A program made the translations under genes and the position numbers. A stretch of DNA of 64,000 nt from Myxococcales bacterium (GTDB taxonomy: Bacteria > Myxococcota_A > Polyangia > Polyangiales > Polyangiaceae): NCBI GenBank assembly GCA_016720545.1, contig JADKKK010000035.1:62001-126000 (forward strand). The letters are read 5' to 3'. The notes beneath the pieces were generated by a model, which saw nothing but the letters and a program-made list of their open reading frames with translations, had not been told where the DNA came from and did not search any database. This document shows positions 60,388 to 64,000 of the stretch, one piece after another; the first letter of the stretch is position 1; every line of letters begins with the position of its first letter.

Positions 60388-62794
60388 CTAGCGCTCGGCC
60401 TCGAGGGCGGCGCGCGCGGCGGTCATGGCGGTCGCGATGACCTCGCGCACGGGCACGCGGTGGAAGGTGGACGCGCGCGCGCACTCGTCGAACTCCGGCT
60501 TCGCCTGCGGCGTGCCGAAGGGCCCCTCGCTCACCTTGACCGAGATGGGCCCGTAGGAGGTCTGCACGACGATCTCGCGGCGAGGCCGCGCGACCCGCGT
60601 GACGTCGGTCCGACGGACCCCGATCGTGGTGCTCTCGCGGAGCAGCGCCGCGATGATGCGCTCGCTCAGCGCGGACTGCACGAGGCAGCCGAGAATGAGG
60701 CCGGGGCGCCCCTTCTTGGTGGTGGTCGGAGTCGCCCAGGCGTCGAGCGCGCCCTCGCGGATGAGCGTCTCGATGCAGTGTCCGACGATCTCGCCGGTCG
60801 CGTCGTCGAGGTTCGCCTCGAGCACACAGTGGGTCCCCACCGCGGCTGTGACCACCGGCTCGACCGTCGACGCGCCGAGCACCGCGCGCAGCAGGTTCGG
60901 GCGATCGGGGAGCGAGCGGGTGCCCGCGCCCCAACCGACGCGGTCGGTGCGGATGTTGGGCCACCGCGCAGCGCGCGAAGCCGAGGCGCCGACGATGGCC
61001 GCGCCCGTCGGCGTGACGAGCTCGCCCTCGATGCCGGCGTCGTAGGTGGGCAGCCCCGTGAGGCACTCGACGGTGGCCGGCGCCGGGAGCGGGAGCACGC
61101 CGTGGCGCGCATTGACGAAGCCACGCCCCATCGGCAGCGGCGACACGACCACCTCGGCGCCGACGAATTCGAGCGCGGCGGCCGCGCCCACGACGTCGCA
61201 TAGCGCGTCGACGGCGCCGACCTCGTGGAAGTGGACGTCGTCGATCGGCATGCGGTGCACCTTCGCCTCGGCCTTGCCGAGCCGCTCGAAGATGAGGAGC
61301 GCGCGATCTTTGACCTTCTGGGGCAGCTCCGAGTCGAGGAGGATGGCGCGCACCGCGCGGAACGTGCGCTCCGGCTGCGGCGTGTGGACGTCGACGTCGA
61401 ACTTGGTCGCCACGATGCCGCTCTGCTCGCGACCTCCGAAGACCAGCGAGTACCCCGAGAGGCCGAGCTTGGCGATCGCGTCGATCACCACGCTCTCCGG
61501 CACCCCAAGGTCGACGAGGGCGGCCACGATCATGTCGCCCGCGAGCCCCGAGGGAGCGTCGAGGAAGAGCACCTTGCCGCGGCCCGCGTTGAGCGGCAGC
61601 TCGTCGCGGGCGTGGCGGCGCGGCAGCCCGTGCGCATCCGCGTGCGCGTGTGGATGCGCGTGTGGATGCGCGGGTGGATGCGCGTGTGGATGCGCGTGTG
61701 GCGCAGGCTCGGCGGTCGCCGATGCGAGCTCACCGGCCTCGAGCCGCGGGGCCGACTCGAGCGGCGCGGGCGGCTGGGTGCCGAGGGTCTCCTCGACGAG
61801 GGCTGCCACTGACACACGACCGCCCTCGCGCTCGTGCGCGTGGTCATGCGCGTGGTCATGCGCGTGGTCATGCGCGTGCTCGTGCCCGTGCATGCGCGTG
61901 CTCGTGCGCGTGGTCATGCGCGTGCTCGTGCGCGTGGTCATGCGCGTGCTCGTGCCCGTGCGCGTGCTCGTGCGCGTGGTCATGCGCGTGCTCGTGCCCG
62001 TGCTCGTGCTCAGACCCCGCGGGGTGCTCGTGCGCGTGGGCTCCCTCGTGAGTGTGCGCGTGCGTGTGGACGTGCCCGTGCGCACGCGGAGCGCTCCCGC
62101 CGGTGGCGTCGTGCGCGGGCGCCGGCGGCGTGGCGCCGCTTGCAGCGAGCGCGGGGCCCGGGTCTCCCGACCCCTTGGCGGTCGCGCCCTCGGCGAGGGC
62201 GTCGAACCGGTTCTTTCTCTGCGTGGGCGGGCCGTCCTCGACGGGGGCGGCCCCGACGATGCGTCGAATTTTCGGGCGCGCGAGGGACCCGGGATCGCTC
62301 GCGGCCGGCGGGGGGGGCTCCCGACGCGGGGGCGCGAAGCCGCCGTCGCGGGCGCGACGATCGTCGGGCGGGCGTCGATCGGGGCGACCGCTGCCGGCGT
62401 CGAACACGCGGGGTCGCGATTCGGCCCGCGGCCCGAAGCCACCGGAGGGCGGGCCGCGGCGGTCGTCGCGAGGCGCGCCTTCCCGGGGCCCACCTTCGCG
62501 AGGCACCGGCGGGCCGAAGCCGCCCTCGCGGCGGCCAGAGTCACGCGAGCCGTCTCGACGCGGTGGGCGCTCACCCGAAGGGGCGTCGTGGCGCGGACGG
62601 TAGGGGGGCCTCTCGCCGGCCCCCGGTCCCGAGGCGGGGCGCGGGGGCCTTTCGCCCTCGCGAGCGGGGGCTCCGCTGCGTGGGGGGCCACCCGGGCCGC
62701 GCCCGCCGCTGCGCGGGGGCCGTCGGTCTTCACGCGTGGGCTTCGGCCGCTCGCGGGTCTTGTCGCGCTTCTTCGGCTTCTTTTCGTCCGTCAT
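60388..62794 (-). CDS. larC: LarC, nickel-pincer cofactor (P2TMN) nickel chelatase, with His-rich N-terminal extension and frame break
   Basis: The core (60388-61600) has LarC marks: APSGLAGDMIVAALVDLG, DVHFHEVGAVDALCDVVG, LVTPTGAAI, TTTKKGRPG and ISVKVSEGPFG. LarC inserts nickel into pyridinium-3,5-bisthiocarboxylic acid mononucleotide using CTP. The start ATG 62794 overlaps the larB stop. About 230 extra N-terminal residues are Arg/Pro/Gly-rich, then come HAHDHAHEH-type repeats from hexanucleotide repeats. The reading frame changes near 61890 inside them; bridging gives one protein of about 800 residues. A second HPHAHPPAHPHAH tract precedes the core. The His arrays probably store or hand over nickel. 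Confidence 0.85.
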
Positions 62795-63561
62795 GGTGCC
62801 CCGACCTTCTTCGCCGAACGCAGGATCCGCACGGCCGCGAACGCGCCTCCGAACCCGTTGTCGATGTTCACGACCGTGATGCCGGACGCGCAGCTCGTCA
62901 GCATACAGAGAAGCGCCGAGAGGCCCTGGAAATTAGCCCCGTAGCCGATGGAAGTGGGGACGGAGACGACCGCCCCGTCGACCAGACCGCCCACGACGCT
63001 GGGGAGCGCCCCCTCCATGCCGGCCACCACCACGACGACCGCGGCTGCCTCCAGGACCGAGCGCTTGTGCAGCAGCCGGTGGATGCCCGAGACGCCTACG
63101 TCGATGACGCGATCGACCTCGACGCCCAACATGCGGAGGGTCTCTGCGCATTCTTCCGCGACCGGCAGATCGCTCGTGCCGGCGGACACCAGCGCCACGC
63201 GGCCCGTGGAGAGCCGCGGAATGGGGGCCTGCTCGAGCGTGAGCGTGCGCGCCACGGGGGCGTAGCGAGCCGCGGGCACGAGCGCGCGCACGTCGGCGGC
63301 CTGCCCTGCGTCCACGCGGGTCACGAGCACGTTGCCCCCGCGCCGCCCGAGCTCCCCCATGATTCCCGCGACTTGCGCCGCGGTCTTGCCCTGACCGAAG
63401 ACCACCTCCGGCACGCCCTGTCGGAGCGCGCGGTGGTGATCCACCATCGCGTACCCCAGCTCGGCGAAGGGGAGGTCGCGCAGCTCGGTCACCGCGGCGT
63501 CGGGCTCTGTCTCGCCCGAGCGCACGCGCTCGAGCAGCTCTTTCAAGGCAGCTGGATCCAC
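62791..63561 (-). CDS. larB: LarB, pyridinium-3,5-biscarboxylate mononucleotide synthase
   Basis: 256 residues, first step of the nickel-pincer nucleotide cofactor route: carboxylation and hydrolysis of nicotinic acid adenine dinucleotide. The C-terminal PurE-like domain shows ALVSAGTSDLPVAEECAETL, GVSGIHRLLHKRSVLEAA, VVVVAGMEGALPSVVGGLVD and SVPTSIGYGANFQGLSALL. The N-terminal ~60 residues are a typical helical lead. It overlaps larC by four bases (ATGA). larA (racemase) and larE (sulphur transferase) are not in the window. Confidence 0.92.
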   Translation of the reverse strand: MDPAALKELLERVRSGETEPDAAVTELRDLPFAELGYAMVDHHRALRQGVPEVVFGQGKTAAQVAGIMGELGRRGGNVLVTRVDAGQAADVRALVPAARYAPVARTLTLEQAPIPRLSTGRVALVSAGTSDLPVAEECAETLRMLGVEVDRVIDVGVSGIHRLLHKRSVLEAAAVVVVVAGMEGALPSVVGGLVDGAVVSVPTSIGYGANFQGLSALLCMLTSCASGITVVNIDNGFGGAFAAVRILRSAKKVGAP

Positions 63562-63627
63562 AGTGGCTGGCCTATACCACCCTTTTGGGGCGCCTTCCCC
63601 GACGCGTTTGGTGCACGCATTCCAGCG

Positions 63628-64000
63628 ATGCTAGAGCTGTCGCGCGTGCCGCTCCTTCTCGCTCCACTCGTCGCGATCCTGATCGGGCTCGTGCTCACCT
63701 ACTACGGGCGGGCCGAGCTCTCGCTCGCGGACCGGACGCCGCTAGGCACCCGGTCGTTCCGAGTGGCCCTCGCGTTCGCCGTGCTCGTGTACGCCCCGGT
63801 GCTCGGGTACTTCGCGGCGTTCCACGGCGACTGGGCCTACCTCTACCTCGGGCCGCAGGCGCGCCTGCCCTCGGCGGTCGACCTCGCGCTCGTGCTCCTC
63901 GCGGCGGCGCTCATCCCTGCCACGCTCGCGATCGCGGCGCGCAGCGTGGCCGAGCAGCGCTCGGGGCTCTTGCTGCGCGCCGGCGGCGCCACGCTCGCCG
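63628..64000 (+). CDS. Hypothetical polytopic membrane protein, C-terminus beyond window
   Basis: The visible 124 residues from ATG 63628 begin MLELSRVPLLLAPLVAILIG and form three or four helices (VALAFAVLVYAPVLGYFAAF, VDLALVLLAAALIPATLAI) with short loops. No family motif is visible in this part. It is divergent from larB, with 66 bases between that hold no recognisable promoter. Confidence 0.6.
   Translation, partial: MLELSRVPLLLAPLVAILIGLVLTYYGRAELSLADRTPLGTRSFRVALAFAVLVYAPVLGYFAAFHGDWAYLYLGPQARLPSAVDLALVLLAAALIPATLAIAARSVAEQRSGLLLRAGGATLA

Noticed and set aside
61620..62060. Repetitive CGCGTGGTCATG tracts considered as CRISPR or non-coding repeats
   Set aside because: They are short hexamer repeats without spacers, in frame with LarC as His-rich coding sequence.
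1..64000. tRNA, rRNA, phage, transposase or CRISPR-Cas genes
   Set aside because: None recognised on either strand by reading; the only repeats are short tandem repeats and the 71-bp family.

Overview
The window looks like a chromosomal segment of a myxobacterium (Myxococcota), most likely from the Polyangia side. The DNA is very GC-rich with codon third positions nearly all G or C. There are many lipoproteins with Asp/Pro/Gly-rich linkers and Cys-rich modules, two Ser/Thr protein kinases, a strong sigma-54 promoter and a MYXO-CTERM-like sorting tail (Cys, hydrophobic helix, Arg run) on an M23 peptidase. I saw no rRNA, tRNA, CRISPR array, transposase or phage gene.

Layout. 1-3.3 kb: fatty acid beta-oxidation pair (FadN-type dehydrogenase/hydratase, then thiolase running off the left edge), preceded by a FadR-like operator. 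3.4-9.4 kb: cupin, lipoprotein, glycerophosphodiesterase, a C-tail-anchored protein and a sigma-54-driven secreted beta-propeller protein. 9.4-14.3 kb: a damaged, rearranged block with a hydrolase/pentapeptide chimera remnant, a Tat lipoprotein and a frameshifted pentapeptide-repeat lipoprotein. 14.4-19 kb: Cys-rich lipoprotein, DUF218 protein, membrane sulfatase-fold transferase. 19.1-24.8 kb: co-directional LemA, TPM-domain, alkyl-DHAP-synthase-like, VWA and four-helix membrane genes. 25-27.5 kb: tightly coupled lipoprotein, M23 peptidase and aldo/keto reductase. 27.5-38 kb: HD protein, LOG-like protein, kinase, NAD(P)-binding protein, OPT transporter, serine hydrolase, DyP peroxidase remnant, PQQ-repeat lipoprotein and type II NADH dehydrogenase. 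38-44 kb: a four-gene Hsp70-centred operon (helical protein, J-like protein, Hsp70, repeat protein). 44.5-57.8 kb: cyclopropane-synthase-like methyltransferase, membrane proteins, M2 dipeptidase, aminotransferase plus kinase/AsmA-like fusion, outer-surface proteins and a TlpA-like thioredoxin. 57.9-64 kb: TetR with twin operators and an M81 metallopeptidase, then larB-larC for the nickel-pincer cofactor with a large His-rich N-terminal extension on LarC.

The least expected items are: a 71-bp repeat present three times, each copy ending exactly at a start codon; the Hsp70 operon with a J-like protein that lacks HPD; a perfect 22-bp AT-rich palindrome inside a kinase gene; the His-rich LarC whose frame breaks inside its own hexanucleotide repeats; and the chimeric remnants at 9.4-14.3 kb. 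Several genes carry apparent one-base frameshifts in C/G runs or short repeats, so base-level errors in the assembly are a live alternative to true gene decay. All calls rest on reading translated sequence by eye; no database search was run.
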